DNA of 64,000 bases from Adiantum capillus-veneris (Eukaryota > Streptophyta > Polypodiopsida > Polypodiales > Pteridaceae). The notes below the pieces were generated by a model that saw nothing but the letters and a program-made list of their open reading frames with translations, was not told the origin of the DNA and did not search any database. Shown one piece after another: positions 12,720 to 24,145 of the stretch. The first letter of the stretch is position 1; each line of letters starts with the position of its first letter. The translations under genes and the position numbers were made by a program. Location: contig CM043946.1 in NCBI GenBank assembly GCA_014529385.2, positions 37,706,058 through 37,770,057 of the forward strand. The letters run 5' to 3'.

Positions 12720-13475
12720 ATCAAAAGCAAAAAGTAAAATTTTGATTTTCAAACATATTCGCAGTCCGAGACGATAACCCAAAATCGGTGCAGAATTTAG
12801 AGAAACTTTCTTCTGCAAAGTTATAGACCACATCGATTCCAATCCCCATAGCGGGTAGTTTCTTCTGCAAAGTTGTAGGACACATCGATTCCGGTCTCTC
12901 ACGTGGGTAGTTTCTGCAAAATCGTTTTCAATAAGCAAAAAAATCAAAAACAAAAAGCGGAAGTTGCTTTTCAGGTATGTACGCAGTCCGCGAACGATTA
13001 CTCAAAATCGGTGCAGAATTTGAAAACATTTCCTTCTGCAAAGTTGTAGACCACATCGATTCCGGTCTCTCACGTGGGTAGTTTCTGCAAAATCGTTTCT
13101 AATTAGCAAAAAAATCAAAAACAAAAAGCGGAAGTTGCTTTTCAGGTATGTACGCAGTCCGCGAACGATAACTCAAAATCGGTGCGGAATTTGAAAAAAC
13201 TTCCTTCTGCAAAGTTGTAGAACACATCGATTCCGATCTCTTCGATGAGTAGTTTTTGCAAAATCGTTTCCAATTAGCAGAAAAATCAAAAACAAAACGC
13301 GGAAGCTGTTTTTCAGGTATGTACGCAGTCCGCGAACGATAACTCAAAATCGGTGCAGAATTTGAAGAAACTTCCTTCTGCAAAGTTGTAGACCACATCG
13401 ATTGCGATCCCTCTAGCGGGTAGCTTCTGCAAAATCGATTTTGATCAGGAGAAAAATTGAAAACAAAAATGTACT
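12720..13475 (-). repeat. Approximately 173-bp tandem array in short-LTR element copy 1
   Basis: Four to five imperfect units carry ACACATCGATTCC, AAATCGGTGCAGAATTTG and GCTTTTCAGGTATGTACGCAG in fixed order. The CACATCGATT marker recurs near 12881, 13052, 13226 and 13397, giving a period of about 171-175, plus one short unit near 12829. Confidence 0.85.
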
Positions 13476-13681
13476 GCTCTGATACCATGTTGAGAGAGAA
13501 GGAGAGAGCACAGAAGTAGAACCCCAAAGTGTGTAGAATACACACATGAGATGATGTATATATAGAGGGGACCTGGGTGCCATATATAGAGAAGCCATAT
13601 ATTGAGTAGCTTCACATATAAGCTCAACACTGCGTTTAGGGATCATTCATAGATCTCCTCTTCTGCGAGTTCACGTGCGAT

Positions 13682-13724
13682 TGTGAGTGCGAGTGCGAGT
13701 GTGAATGCGAGTGCGAGTGAGACG
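13682..13724 (+). repeat. GAGTGC hexamer repeat in gypsy 5' LTR
   Basis: Seven imperfect GAGTGC/GAGTGT units. A shorter version occurs in the 3' LTR near 23574-23604. Confidence 0.8.
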
Positions 13725-13907
13725 CTACATGATGTAAGCGGACTGAAGCTCGGGGGTGGTCGGGAGGTTCGAGCTCCGTACAACGGACTGCGCCCATATA
13801 TTTTATTGCTCCTCTGTTGTATCAAAACTCTACAAAAATCCATCAATACAAAGATCTCTTTCTCTGTCTTTTGCTACCTATCTCTATTATTCTGTTCCTG
13901 TGACAAG

Positions 13908-13920
13908 TGGTATCAGAGCA
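13908..13920 (+). promoter_or_regulatory. Primer-binding site, initiator tRNA-Met type
   Basis: TGGTATCAGAGCA starts two bases after the 5' LTR end, the standard position and sequence for priming minus-strand DNA by initiator tRNA-Met in plant LTR elements. Confidence 0.92.
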
Positions 13921-13937
13921 AGCGATTGATTCTGGAC

Positions 13938-14446
13938 ATGGAAGGATACGAGAGGAGGATGAAGGAGCAACAACACCTTATTCCGCGACTATGAGAAGAT
14001 CTGGAACAAGAAAATTGGGAGCGTGCTAAGGCTCTGCGGGGCAAAGCAGCACGAGATCCTGATATCTATGTGGACCTTGATGGCAAACATAAAGGCGAAA
14101 ACCATGCTACACCACCAGGAAATAATAATCATTCTGGCAACGCTTGGTCACGTGGCGATGGTGGAAGTGGTGATAGTGGAAACGGTGATGGTGGACGTAG
14201 AGGTCGTCAACGCAAAAAAGAAATGATGACGATATGGGAAAAGCGACAACCAAATCATTCTTAACGAAGACTAAGCTTAAAGACTTTGATAACATAAGAA
14301 AGATATGCGAAGATTTAGAAGCGTGGATTGAAGAACTCAAATATTTGTATTATACTTTCAATATCGAGAACACGACCACTAAACTTTCGAATATGTACCA
14401 AAATGGCTGAATTGGAGACTTTTGGCGATGTGTACGATAAAGGTAA
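13938..14446 (+). pseudogene. gag remnant of the gypsy element (5' part)
   Basis: A frame beginning MEGYERRMKEQQ runs into a Gly/Asn/Asp/Arg-rich tract (about 14090-14220). In another frame a helical segment FDNIRKICEDLEAWIEELKY then reads like the start of a retrotransposon gag domain. A TGA at 13992-13994 and at least one frameshift break it. The domain is cut at 14446 by the second short-LTR element. Sequence beyond that insertion (19248-19842) does not restore a gag or protease frame, so part of gag and protease seems to have been lost or to be too decayed to read. Confidence 0.6.
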
Positions 14447-14602
14447 TGTTGAGCTTATATGTGAAGCTACTCAATATATGGCTTCTCTATATATGTCACC
14501 CAGGTCCCCTCTATATATACATCATCTCATGTGTGTATTCTACACACTTTGGGGTTCTATTTCTGTGCTCTCTCCTTCTCTCTCAACATGGTATCAGAGC
14601 AG

Positions 14603-15170
14603 TATGTTTTTGTTTTCGATGTTTCTCCTTATCAAAACCAATTTTGTAGAAACTAACCGCTAGAGAGATTTAAATCGATGTAGTCTACAACTTTGCAGAA
14701 GGAAGTTTTTTCAAATTCTGCACCGATTTTGAGTTATCGTTCCGAGACTACGTACATACCTGAATAACAGCTTCTTCTCTTTGTTTTTTATTTTTCTACT
14801 AATTGAAAATGATTTTGCAAAAACTACCTCTCATGAGAGACTGGAATCAATGTGGTCTACAACTTTGCTAAAGGAAGTTTTTTCAAATTCTGCACCGATT
14901 TTGAGTTATCGTTCTCGAATTGCATATATACCTGAAAAATAGCTTCCGCTTCTTGTTTTTGATTCTTCTGCTAATTGAAAACGATTTTACAAAAACTACT
15001 CGCGTGAGGGACCGGAATCGATGTGATCTACAACTTTACAGAAGGAAGTTTTTTCAAATTTTGCACCGATTTTGAGTTATTGTTCGCGGACTGCATACAT
15101 ACCTGAAAAGCAACTTTTGCTTTTTGTTTTTGATTTTTCTGCTAATTGAAAATGATTTTGCAGAAACTAC
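14603..15170 (+). repeat. 173-bp tandem array of short-LTR element copy 2, first part
   Basis: Three imperfect units with the ATCGATGT...CTACAACTTTGC and CACCGATTTTGAGTTAT landmarks, spaced about 174 bases. The array resumes at 17094 after the nested insertion. Confidence 0.85.
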
Positions 15171-17093
15171 AAATAAAAACTTTGAAATAGCAATAATCAT
15201 CATGGGTTCACGTACCATGGCATCATGGTACTCACCATGGAATTAGAGACGCTTTCAATAAAGAAAAACTTTGAAATACCAATAATCATCATGGTGTCAC
15301 GTACCTTGGCATCACGACGCTTTCTATAAAAAAGTAAAAAACATGACAATATAGATCCACGTAGTTACCATATTGCAGTTCAAAGTACCATAGATCCACG
15401 TTTTAACCATGCAGGCTCAAAATACCCTGCATCAACTTTATCACTATAGATAATCATCATGAGGTTGTCAGTATCATTAGGAACCATGGTCATAATTGGT
15501 AACAAAGAAATACCTGTAATCACTAATAACAAGATTAGTTGACAATCAGAAGCAACCGATGATAAAATCACTTTTAAATATCTTTTGACGTAGAAGTGAC
15601 GAAAAAGTAGCCATTTTCACTCGCTGTAGATAAAGCGTCTAATTTTTCAGCATGTGCAGAGACTCTGGGCCATCAAACTTGACCCAACACCCAACGAGAG
15701 GTGTGAAATAAGGTTATGTGTGTCGAACCAATGAGGAGGTACAACAAAAATTGCTATTATGGTAGAAACGATGAACCATGACCACATTGTTTCAACTTTG
15801 TCATCATGTTCATCCATTAACTCACAAGAAAATCAATTGAGTATAGTATTACTATGACTATATTCTATTGCTTACATTATGTTGAACAAAATTCTTCCTT
15901 GTGCACCTATGGGTAGCACCTTATACTTCTTGTAGATGCAGTCGCCTGCATACAGATAACCTCTGCTCGCTAGTGCTTCTTACATGTTCAGAAATAGCGT
16001 CTACAACAGCACTAAATAAATAAATTAAAAGACACACATGAGCAGCGTGGCCTGCCAAATCTCGCATGCCTAATATCTGCAATGCCCAATGATAGCCGCT
16101 TGGGCTATGCACTCGGATTGCTTTTGCAGCGTGGCTCAGTGTCGACTCTGGATGTTGCAGGCCATTGTGAGCATGAGTGGGTGTTTGCACACACAGACAC
16201 ACACAGGAAGCACTGCAGTCCGTTTTGCGATATTTATTGATTAAAAACCTATAGCAGAGTCTATATATGGCCCCAAAGAAATTTACAGGGTAGCGCGAAA
16301 AGTAGATAGCACCAAATCGGGCAAGAAGCTATAAAAATAACGTTATATTATCTTAAAATCTCGCATGGATAATATCTGCAATGCCTAATAATAGCCGCTT
16401 GGGCTATGCAGTTGGATTGCTTTTGTAGCACGGCTCAGTGTCGACTGTGGCTGTTGCAAGGCAACGCTACAGTGCTCCAGCACCACCTGCGTAGCCTTGC
16501 GCTTTGACAACATCACTGTGCTTAACTGGGCAGCAACACGAGGTTCTGCTTTTGCCGCCACCTTGGCAGCTCCTGCTTTACAACATGCCATCCTTGGCTC
16601 TTTCGATGGCTACAGAAAAATTACACTCCAAACAAGTTTGAAGATAGCAGCTCTCCAAAAACCTTAACGGTTTGAAGGCACCATACCAGCAAATCTCAGA
16701 CTAATTGCAGAGCTGCTTCTCTCTCAATTTTCTCTTCTCGTGTGCATACAGTAACCTACACGTGTTAATGTTTGCAGCACTGCCTCTCTCTCTTCCGCTT
16801 CTATAATCAAAGCCTCCTTAGCACGGGTGCCATAACATTCCGCACGATAACAAGTAAGTTAACAAGAAAACCTCATATTGCAGACAAAAGAAAGATAAAA
16901 TATACTTAGCTGTATTGAGAATTGTGCGCTCTGATACCATATTGAACTCGAAGATCAGACATGAGACTACGGAGAAGAGAGAGAGATGACTCCACAATTG
17001 CATACCCCAAAGTGTGTCTAATGATCACACGAGATGCGTTTATATAGAGGGGACCAGGTTGCTATATATAGAGATACTATATGTAGCTCAACA
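15171..17093 (-). mobile_element. Older nested relative of the short-LTR family, left end lost
   Basis: The right end is a 151-bp LTR-like block (16943-17093; on the minus strand it starts TGTTGAGCTACATA). Its middle, with CCCAAAGTGTGT and ATATAGAGGGGACC, aligns with the 142-bp LTRs. The minus-strand primer site TGGTATCAGAGC follows at 16939-16928. CTAC flanks both sides (15167-15170, 17094-17097). No second LTR is present at the left, so it is truncated or too diverged. The interior has no recognisable protein and contains a duplicated 105-bp segment. Confidence 0.65.
16062..16461. repeat. Direct repeat of about 105 bp, copies 297 bp apart
   Basis: 16062-16165 and 16359-16461 share TATCTGCAATGCC, ATAGCCGCTTGGGCTATGCA and GGCTCAGTGTCGACT in the same order and orientation. 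The function is unknown. The CCGCTTGGGC core recalls nothing I can name. Confidence 0.8.
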
Positions 17094-17650
17094 CTACTCG
17101 CTAGAGGGATTGGAATCGATGTGGTCTACAACTTTACAGAAGAAAGTTTCTTCAAATTCTGCTCCGATTTTGAGTTATGAATCACGGATTGCGTACGTAC
17201 ATGTTCGAAAAGCAAGTTTCGTTTTATGTTTTTTATTTTTCTCCTAATCAAAACCGATTTTGTAGAAACCACTCGTGCGAGGCACCAGAATCGATGTGAT
17301 CTACAACTTTGCAGAAGGAAGTTTTTTTTAAAAAAAATTCTGCACCGATTTTGAGTTATCGTTCGCGAAATGCGTACATACGTAAAAAGAAAGTTTTGTT
17401 TTATGTTTTTGATTTTTCTGCTAATTGAAAACGATTTTGCAGAAACTACCCGCGTAAGGGATCGGAATCGATGTGATCTACAACTTTACAGATAAACTTG
17501 CCGCTGTAGGCATCGGAATCGATGAGAAACTATTTGCTTGAGCCATCGGAATCGATGTGGTCTATAACCTTGCAAAAGAAAGTTTCTCTAAATTCTGCAC
17601 CGATTTTGGGTTATAGTCTCGGACTGCGAATATGTTTGAAAATCAAAATT
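17094..17650 (+). repeat. 173-bp tandem array of short-LTR element copy 2, second part
   Basis: Three further units of the array, partly shortened, continue the register broken by the nested insertion. Confidence 0.8.
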
Positions 17651-17919
17651 TTACTTTTTGCTTTTGATTTTTCTCATAATTAAAAACTTCTCAATTATAT
17701 TTTTTCTTTATCAATCATATATTTGTTACTGACATAACTTTGCTGCAGAAGCCAATTACATATCGTTCCGATTCAGTCGAGCCGTTGATGATCGTCCAAA
17801 TTCTATCGAGCTACTGTTGATACATGATCTTTTGTTATATGATATACTCGTTCATTGATTCTCGCATAATTATTCTTTTAGAGATATAGTTTACGTCATT
17901 TTATTGATAATTTGTCATT

Positions 17920-18350
17920 GATACCATAGTGATTGGATGGTACCATGATGATGTTTTATTAATACTTTGGTCATGGTGATTTTCGTTGATACCTTGATGA
18001 TATTTCATTGATACCGTGGTTATTCTCGGTGATGCCATGATGATATTTCGTTGATACCATGGTTATTCTCGGTGATTCCATGATGATATTTCGTTGATTC
18101 CATGGTGATTTTTGTTGATACCATGATGATGTTTTGTTGATACCATGGTTATTCTCCGTGATACCATGATGTTGTTTCGTTGATACCATGGTTATTATCG
18201 GTGATACCATGATGTTGTTTCGTTGATACCATGGTTATTCTAGGTGATGCCATGATGTTGTAACGTTGATACAATGATTATTCTCGGTGATATCATGATG
18301 CTTTTCGTTGATATCATGTTGATTTATTCATTTTTATTGATACAATGATG
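17920..18350 (+). repeat. Short tandem array in short-LTR element copy 2
   Basis: Reverse-complement version of the 12070-12480 array, with TGATACCATGGTTATTCTCG-type units. It is closely similar in length and composition to copy 1. Confidence 0.9.
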
Positions 18351-19842
18351 ATATTTTGTTAATACTTTGATGGTATTCATTGATCACTACGTTGATAAAT
18401 GTTGTTTTATGTAGTATATACACATATCATTTGCATCACGTAATCACATATTTTATACTTTTACATTCATACTTTATGTACCATATGTTGTCGTGCGTAT
18501 ATATGTCGTCAAAAGAGTGGCGTCGCAAACCATCTCTTATGGCATTGTGAATGTAAATATTTCATTAACGATCCTAATAATTTTCATGACTATGTTTTTT
18601 TGAGTCTATGATCTATGTAGGATTGATCAAAGAATTGATTTTATGAAGACAAACTTGGTGACAATAAAAGATTTATGAAGATATGTTTGGTGATGCCATA
18701 TTGATGACAACATGAAGATATGTTTGTTGATGCCATATTGATGACAACATGAAGACATGTTTAGTGATGCGATATTGATGACAAGCTACACAGCAAATTC
18801 ACAGAGACACTTTTGATTACAAGCTAATCGATAGCCTTTACACCTCTTTATTGAACCTTTGTATTCATTATTATATTTGATAGGATAGGAGTAATGTAAA
18901 TCCTCATAAACATTCATTGTAAAAGGAGTGATATAGCTCCTCATAAAATATTCATTGTAAAAGCAGTGATGTAGCTCCTCGTGAACATTTGTATATTCAA
19001 TGATTTTTATAATATAACGGTGGGTGTATATAGAGATGTGGGTTTTTTCCTTGATCCCCCAAGGGTTTTTTCATCCACAGTTAGGGACCCTTATTTGAGC
19101 GGGGGTGTTGAGCTTATATGTGAAGCTACTCAATATATGGCTTCTCTATATATGGCACCCAGGTCCCCTCTATATATACATCATCTCATGTGTGTATTCT
19201 ACACACTTTGGGGTTCTATTTCTGTGCTCTCTCCTTCTCTCTCAACAGGTAAGTCATCTACCCCTTCTTTGTGATGTTTTATGTCTTTGATACGTCCTTT
19301 GAAAGCTTCTGTGATGGAATTTATGCGTAAAAGTTGAGATTTAAATTTGAGTTTCTTAATTGATTTGGATAGTATTCATTGCTTCTTATCGTCTAAATTG
19401 ATTGAGAAATTAAACTTGAAATTAAATCGATAAGTTATAAGAATTTTGGACTTAACCAGTGGTAATAATAGTTTCACGAAAGAGTCAGTATAAAAAATTG
19501 TTTTTTTCTTTGAAGAGTCGGAAGCATAAAGATGATTCCTATATCATAAACATTGATATGCATGATGTTATCATTGGTATCAATTAGATGATTGAAAATC
19601 ATGTTTTGATTGATTGTTAAGAAAAAAAAAATATATCTTTAATCATTTGATGATGATAAGTCGCACTCTTTGAGGAAAGAAAGAGATTAGAAATCTAGTT
19701 TTGGCCATGGAATTGATAAGGTGACTTAGATAAGAGTGTGAGACGTTTCTTGTGTTGGCTAATGAGATTAAAGAAGAATCTGCGGATAAACAGAAAGAGA
19801 ATTTGTAGAGGATCTCTTACATGAATTTAAGGATGTGTTCCG

Positions 19843-22383
19843 GACGATCTTCTTGGTATACCTCCGCCTAGAGCGGTAGACCATGCCATAGATCTATATC
19901 CAGGAGCAACACCTTATTCAAGGGCTCCATACATGTTCAATATTGATGAGCTTAAAGAGCTCAAGATACAACTTGACGATCTTTTGAAAAAGGGTTTCAT
20001 TAAACCTAGTGTATCTCCTTGGGGTAGTCCTGTGTTATTCCAAAAGAAAAAGGATAGTACATATAGGTTATGCATTGACTATAGGGGATTAAACAAATAG
20101 ACCATTAAGAACAAATATCCTCTTCCTCACATAGATGAACTGCTTAGTCATTTGAGTGGTGCCACAATATTTTCAAAGGTTGACCTTCGTTCTGGCTACC
20201 ATCAAATCCACATTAAGACCGGGGACATTCCAAAGACTGTTTTTCGTACACGTTATGGGCATTATAAATTTACAGTTCTTGCTTTTGGTTTGACTAATGC
20301 ACCAACAACTTTCATGTGCTTAATGAATAGTATTTTTCACCCGTATCTTGATGACTTCATTCTAGTATTCTTGGATGATATTTTTGTGTATTCTAAGAAT
20401 GAAGAAGATCATGCATTGCATTTAAAGAAAACATTTGAAGTTTTGCATGAACATAAATTGTATGCCAAAGCAAGTAAGTGTTCTTTTGCAAAGGATCAGA
20501 TTGTGTATTTGGGAAGAGTGATTTCTAAAGAGGGGATTCACATTGATCTTGATAAAGTTAAGACTATGTCAGTAAGAGATGTAAGAAGCTTTATGGGTCT
20601 AGCACAATATGAGAGAGTACACATTAAAGATTTCTCTAAGATAGCAAGTCCTTTGACCGAATTGACCAAGAAAGACAAGGGTTCTGTGCGGACTTCTAGC
20701 TGTGAGATTGCTTTTGAGACCTTGAAGGCTAAAATAGCAAAAAATTGTGTTTTAAAAGTTCCTGAGATGGGCAAACCATTTGTTGTGTCCTGTGACGCTA
20801 GTGGTGAACAATTAGGTTGTGTTTTGACACAAAAAGGAAGAGTGGTTGAATATGAGTCTAGGAAATTAAGACGACATGAATTGAACTATACAACACATGA
20901 TCTAGAATTGCTTGCTGTTGTTCATGCATTGAAACATTGGCGTCATCTTTTGCTTGGTGTCAAATTTGAATTGCGTACTGATCATCAAAGTTTGAAGTAT
21001 ATTTTCACTCATCCATTGTTAAACAACAGACAAAGGAGATGGATTGAATTGCTGGCTAAGTATGATTTTGATTTGAAGTATTTGTGTAGAAAAGAAAATA
21101 AGGTTGTAGATGCATTGAGTCATAGGCCCATGTGTAATTTGTTGACTGTTGTGCGGTCCAATTTGATTGATGATATACATGCTGAAGTTGAAAATGATTC
21201 TTTTTATATGCCTATTTTAAAATTCTTGCGTGAAATATTGACGAGATGTATGAGAACAGATATCACTTGTATAAGGGAAATCTGTATTATTATGATTGCT
21301 TGTGTATTCCTGCAAATTTCTCCTTTTAAGAGTCAAATTCTGCATGAGTGTCATAATTCACCTTTTTCTGGTCATCTTGGATTGAATAAGACATATGAAA
21401 AGATTAAAAGTTCATTCTTTTGGCCGCGTATGAAATTGGATGTTAAGACTTATGTGCATGAATGTTTTCAATGTCAACAAGTTAAGATTGGACATAAGAG
21501 GATGCCTGGTGACCTTTAACCCTTAGACATTCCTTTACAGAAGTGGGAGTCTATATCCATAGACTTTATCATTAGACTTCCTACTACTCGTGGAGGGTAT
21601 GATTCGATCTTTGTGGTGGTAGATAGACTCACAAAACAAGCTCACTTCTTTCCTATAAAAATAACTGATAGTGCATTGACCATTGCACGCTTGTTTGTGA
21701 AAGAGATATTTCGTTTACATAGCATGCCCAAGAGCATAGTGTCTGACAGAGATTCTAAGTTCACTTCTCATTTCTGGAGGGCGACTTTTGACTCTATAGG
21801 TACCCAGTTACGCATGTCTACTGCTTTTCATCCTCAAATAGATGGGAAAACGGAGAGAGTGAATCATATTTTAGAAGATATGTTATGAATGTATGTCAAT
21901 GAAAACCAATCTAATTGGAATGAATATCTGCCTTTGGTTGAATTTGCATATAACTGTTCATATCATTCATCTATTAGGATGACTCCGTTTGAGGCAATGT
22001 ATGGCTATAATTGTCCCACACCTATTCATTTTCTTAACTCGAGGAATAAGGTAGAACTGTCATGTGAGATGCTTGAGAAAATGGATAGCGAGTTGGCCAA
22101 AATCACGGGAAATATTAGAGAAGCTCAAAAGAGACATAAATTGTATTATGACAAGAAACATCGTGTCGTGGAGTATAAAAGTGGTGATATGGTTTTTTTT
22201 AAGGTTATTCCTAAGAAGTCTCATTTGATTCTTGAAAAGGATAGAAGATTGTCTCCACGATTTGCTGGGCCGTTTAAAATGTTGAAGCGCATTGGTTCAT
22301 TAGCCTACAAATTGGAATTGCCTTCTCATGTTAAAGTACATCCTGTATTTCATGTGAGTTTATTAAAAAAAGTATGTTTCTGA
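19843..22383 (+). pseudogene. gypsy pol: RT, RNase H, integrase (decayed)
   Basis: One frame holds, in order: RT ([15 protein letters not shown], then VDLRSGYHQI at about 20178-20210, then FLDDIFVYS, the catalytic box, at about 20370); RNase H (VVSCDASGEQLG around 20780, the TDHQSLKY block near 20980); the integrase HHCC zinc site (HECHNSPFSGHLG and CFQCQQ at 21340-21480); and the DDE core (the Asp of SIDFI near 21560, VSDRD near 21740, KTERVNH near 21850). In-frame stops are TAG 20098-20100, TAA 21517-21519 and TGA 21886-21888. A missing base at about 19841 and an extra A in a run near 22368 shift the frame at either end. It is therefore dead. The wording and the chromodomain-like tail suggest a chromovirus, perhaps the Tekay/Del branch. 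Confidence 0.92.
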
Positions 22384-22590
22384 TGTGCATCATGTTTTAC
22401 AAGACAACTCTAAGTTGAAAGATGGCGGAACATTGATAGTAGAACCAGACTTGCTGCTAGATAGACGTGTTAAACATCTGTGAAATAGAGACATTGTGAA
22501 AGTTTTGGTTAAGTGACAGAACTATCCAGTAGAGGATGCATCATGGGTTGATCTTAGTGTTTTGCAAAGAGAATTTTCCTCTCTTTAGAC
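22384..22590 (+). pseudogene. Chromodomain-like C terminus of gypsy integrase
   Basis: One frame over from pol, the sequence reads LLLDRRVKHL, then DIVKVLVK, then QNYPVEDASWVDL. This is the pattern of the chromodomain-like end in plant chromovirus integrases, which directs integration to particular chromatin. Two TGA codons interrupt it. The purine tract and 3' LTR follow. Confidence 0.7.
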
Positions 22591-22620
22591 CGACTTTGAG
22601 GACGGAGTTAATTTTGATAA

Positions 22621-22628
22621 GGGGAGAA
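22621..22628 (+). promoter_or_regulatory. Polypurine tract of the gypsy element
   Basis: GGGGAGAA directly abuts the 3' LTR, where plus-strand DNA synthesis is primed. Confidence 0.85.
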
Positions 22629-23789
22629 TGTAATAGGACTAATCTTTGAAGTTCTTCAAGTTGAAAAGAATGTAGCAGGGCATATGTTTCGTTTAGCAGG
22701 ATTTGAAAGATTGTTGAATAGTCTATTAAATAGAGCTTATATGAATCAGTTTGAGATATTAAGAGAGAACATATATTCTTTTTTTAAATAATACACTAAA
22801 GACTTGATAAAGATTAATGAATAACAAATAGTCTGTCTATGAACAGTAAAATTGAGATTTTTATTAATATCAATGTTTTATATTTATGTGTTTTAGCTTA
22901 AAATGCATGGGTAGGCTTAAAATAAGTTGAAAAACTAGTGGAGATCCAAAAATAGAGATTTTATGAGTGGCGACCTAAAAGTTGCGTTTTCAGCCAAAGA
23001 AAAACGTTTTTTGCAATCCTGTCTACATTGTCTTGTAGACCAAACCTATTCCCGTCGTTTTGAGTACCTGGATTGATCTGTTCTGAGTTCGTTTGTAAAA
23101 GTTATGATGAAAACAAACAGAAGGCAGTAGTAGTGTAGTATACACAGGGACAGGCAGACATACAACATCATACAGCTCTTCCTGCTATCAACCAAGAAGT
23201 GGATTTGTTTCTTCATGGTAGTCTATTGCAATTGAGATTATGAAGGTACATAATTATGTTTTTTCACTTTGATTATCATGTTGAATTGGTCGCACGAGTA
23301 TGTTCTTGTGGCTATTTTGTAGGTGATGCAGAAATCAATGTGTGAAACAGGATCTGTGCAAAGTGTCATGATAAAAATCTAACCTTTACGGATCGATTAG
23401 CGATCACGTTCTTATCTTATTCTCGCAGGTATACTTGGTGTGAAAATCAAGTTGACTGAATGCCTAAAAAGCGGCTATTTTGAGAAGTCACAGGCTTTTT
23501 GAGGAAAAGAAGGATAAAAGAACGATGGGTGGTGCGTTTGGGGATCATTCATAGATCTCTTCTTCTGAGAGTGTGAGTGCGATTGTGAGTGTGAGTGCGA
23601 GTGAGACGCTGCATGATGTAAGCGGACTGAAGCTCAAGGGTGGTCAGGATTATCGAGCTCCGTAGAACGGAGTTCGCCTATATATTTTATTGCTCCTCTA
23701 TTGTATCAAAACTCTACAAAAATCCATCAATACAAAGATCTCTTTCTCTATCTTTTGCTGCCTATCTCTATTATTCTATTCCTGTGACA
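22629..23789 (+). repeat. 3' LTR of the gypsy element
   Basis: 1161 bp, TGTAATAGG to CTGTGACA, uninterrupted, with a TATATATTTT box near 23679. It defines the normal LTR against which the 2.4-kb insertion in the 5' LTR is seen. Confidence 0.93.
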
Positions 23790-23808
23790 ATCTGTTACCC
23801 TTTTATAC
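23790..23808 (-). pseudogene. 19-base stub of the split gag-like ORF between two insertions
   Basis: These 19 bases contain the second copy of ATCTG (from the gypsy element) and the first copy of TATAC (from the next element). They carry the minus-strand reading frame that links the gag-like segments at 32723-33506 and 9488-10302. Each of the two LTR elements therefore inserted independently into the same short stretch of the same ORF. Confidence 0.85.
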
Positions 23809-24110
23809 TGTTAACCCTCATGGCTCACGGACACCCCATCACCTACGATGGACGTGTATTATGTATTTGGTAGAGTCAGGTACCGGGCTTGTCGGACCAA
23901 TAGGAAAAGGGTAAGAGTGATCGCCGATGAGAGGCGCACTTTAACTTGGACATTCAAGGGATTAGTTGGTTAAGCATGGGCGCCCAAGTGTGAATGGGGT
24001 GAGCTCCTATAAAAGCCAACTAAACCTAATTTTTACTCATTCTCTCATTTGTGCAATAGAAGAGTGCTCTTGCTCCATCTCCATCTCCATCTTCTTCTTC
24101 TTCACCTCCT

Positions 24111-24145
<35 letters not shown>

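Larger units (their letters stand above)
11210..13629 (-). mobile_element. Non-coding short-LTR retrotransposon, copy 1 (TRIM/LARD-like)
   Basis: The element has identical 142-bp LTRs (13488-13629 and 11210-11351), each starting TGTTGAG and ending CTCAACA on the element strand. The primer site TGGTATCAGAGC abuts the 5' LTR (minus, 13487-13476) and a GAGCGGGGG purine tract abuts the 3' LTR. Flanks are GTGCG and CTGCG, a 5-bp duplication with one mismatch. The 2.1-kb interior holds no protein domain in any frame. It consists largely of two tandem arrays, a roughly 173-bp one near the primer site and a short CATGGTATCA-type one in the middle. It must use another element's Gag, RT and integrase. 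Zero LTR differences indicate a recent insertion. Confidence 0.92.
10303..13905 (+). repeat. 5' LTR of the gypsy element, interrupted
   Basis: The LTR proper is 10303-11209 plus 13630-13905, about 1.16 kb, matching the uninterrupted 3' LTR. Between these parts sits a 2.4-kb short-LTR element. A TATATTTT box near 13797 precedes the probable transcription start. The distal part carries GAGTGC-type hexamer repeats (13682-13724). Confidence 0.9.
14447..19247 (+). mobile_element. Non-coding short-LTR retrotransposon, copy 2
   Basis: 142-bp LTRs lie at 14447-14588 and 19106-19247 with a single difference between them. The initiator tRNA-Met primer site TGGTATCAGAGCAG starts at 14589, GAGCGGGGG precedes the 3' LTR, and the 5-bp duplication GGTAA is perfect (14442-14446, 19248-19252). 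The interior matches copy 1 in order: 173-bp array, short CATGGTATCA-type array, then a 3' region. It is about 2 kb longer because an older related element (15171-17093) lies inside the first array. There is no coding domain. Each LTR has a TATATATA box near its middle. Confidence 0.93.
10303..23789 (+). mobile_element. Ty3/gypsy LTR retrotransposon, chromovirus-like, with two nested insertions
   Basis: Both ends are fixed. The 5' LTR starts TGTAATAGG at 10303, the 3' LTR ends TGTGACA at 23789, and the element is flanked by the perfect 5-bp duplication ATCTG (10298-10302 and 23790-23794). A primer site for initiator tRNA-Met follows the 5' LTR, and a purine tract GGGGAGAA precedes the 3' LTR. 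Inside are remnants of gag, then RT, RNase H, integrase and a chromodomain-like tail. Two short-LTR elements have inserted, one into the 5' LTR and one into gag. The alignable part of the LTRs differs at roughly 3-4 percent of sites in the 470 bases I compared, so this is older than its nested passengers. It interrupts the minus-strand gag-only element. Confidence 0.93.

Noticed and set aside
15380-16202. Minus-strand frames at 15380-15571 and 15921-16202 as genes of the nested relative
   Set aside because: Short, no domain, and no counterpart in the two complete short-LTR copies.
16385-16591. Minus-strand Ala-rich frame in the nested short-LTR relative
   Set aside because: It overlaps the 105-bp direct repeat and has no domain; likely chance.
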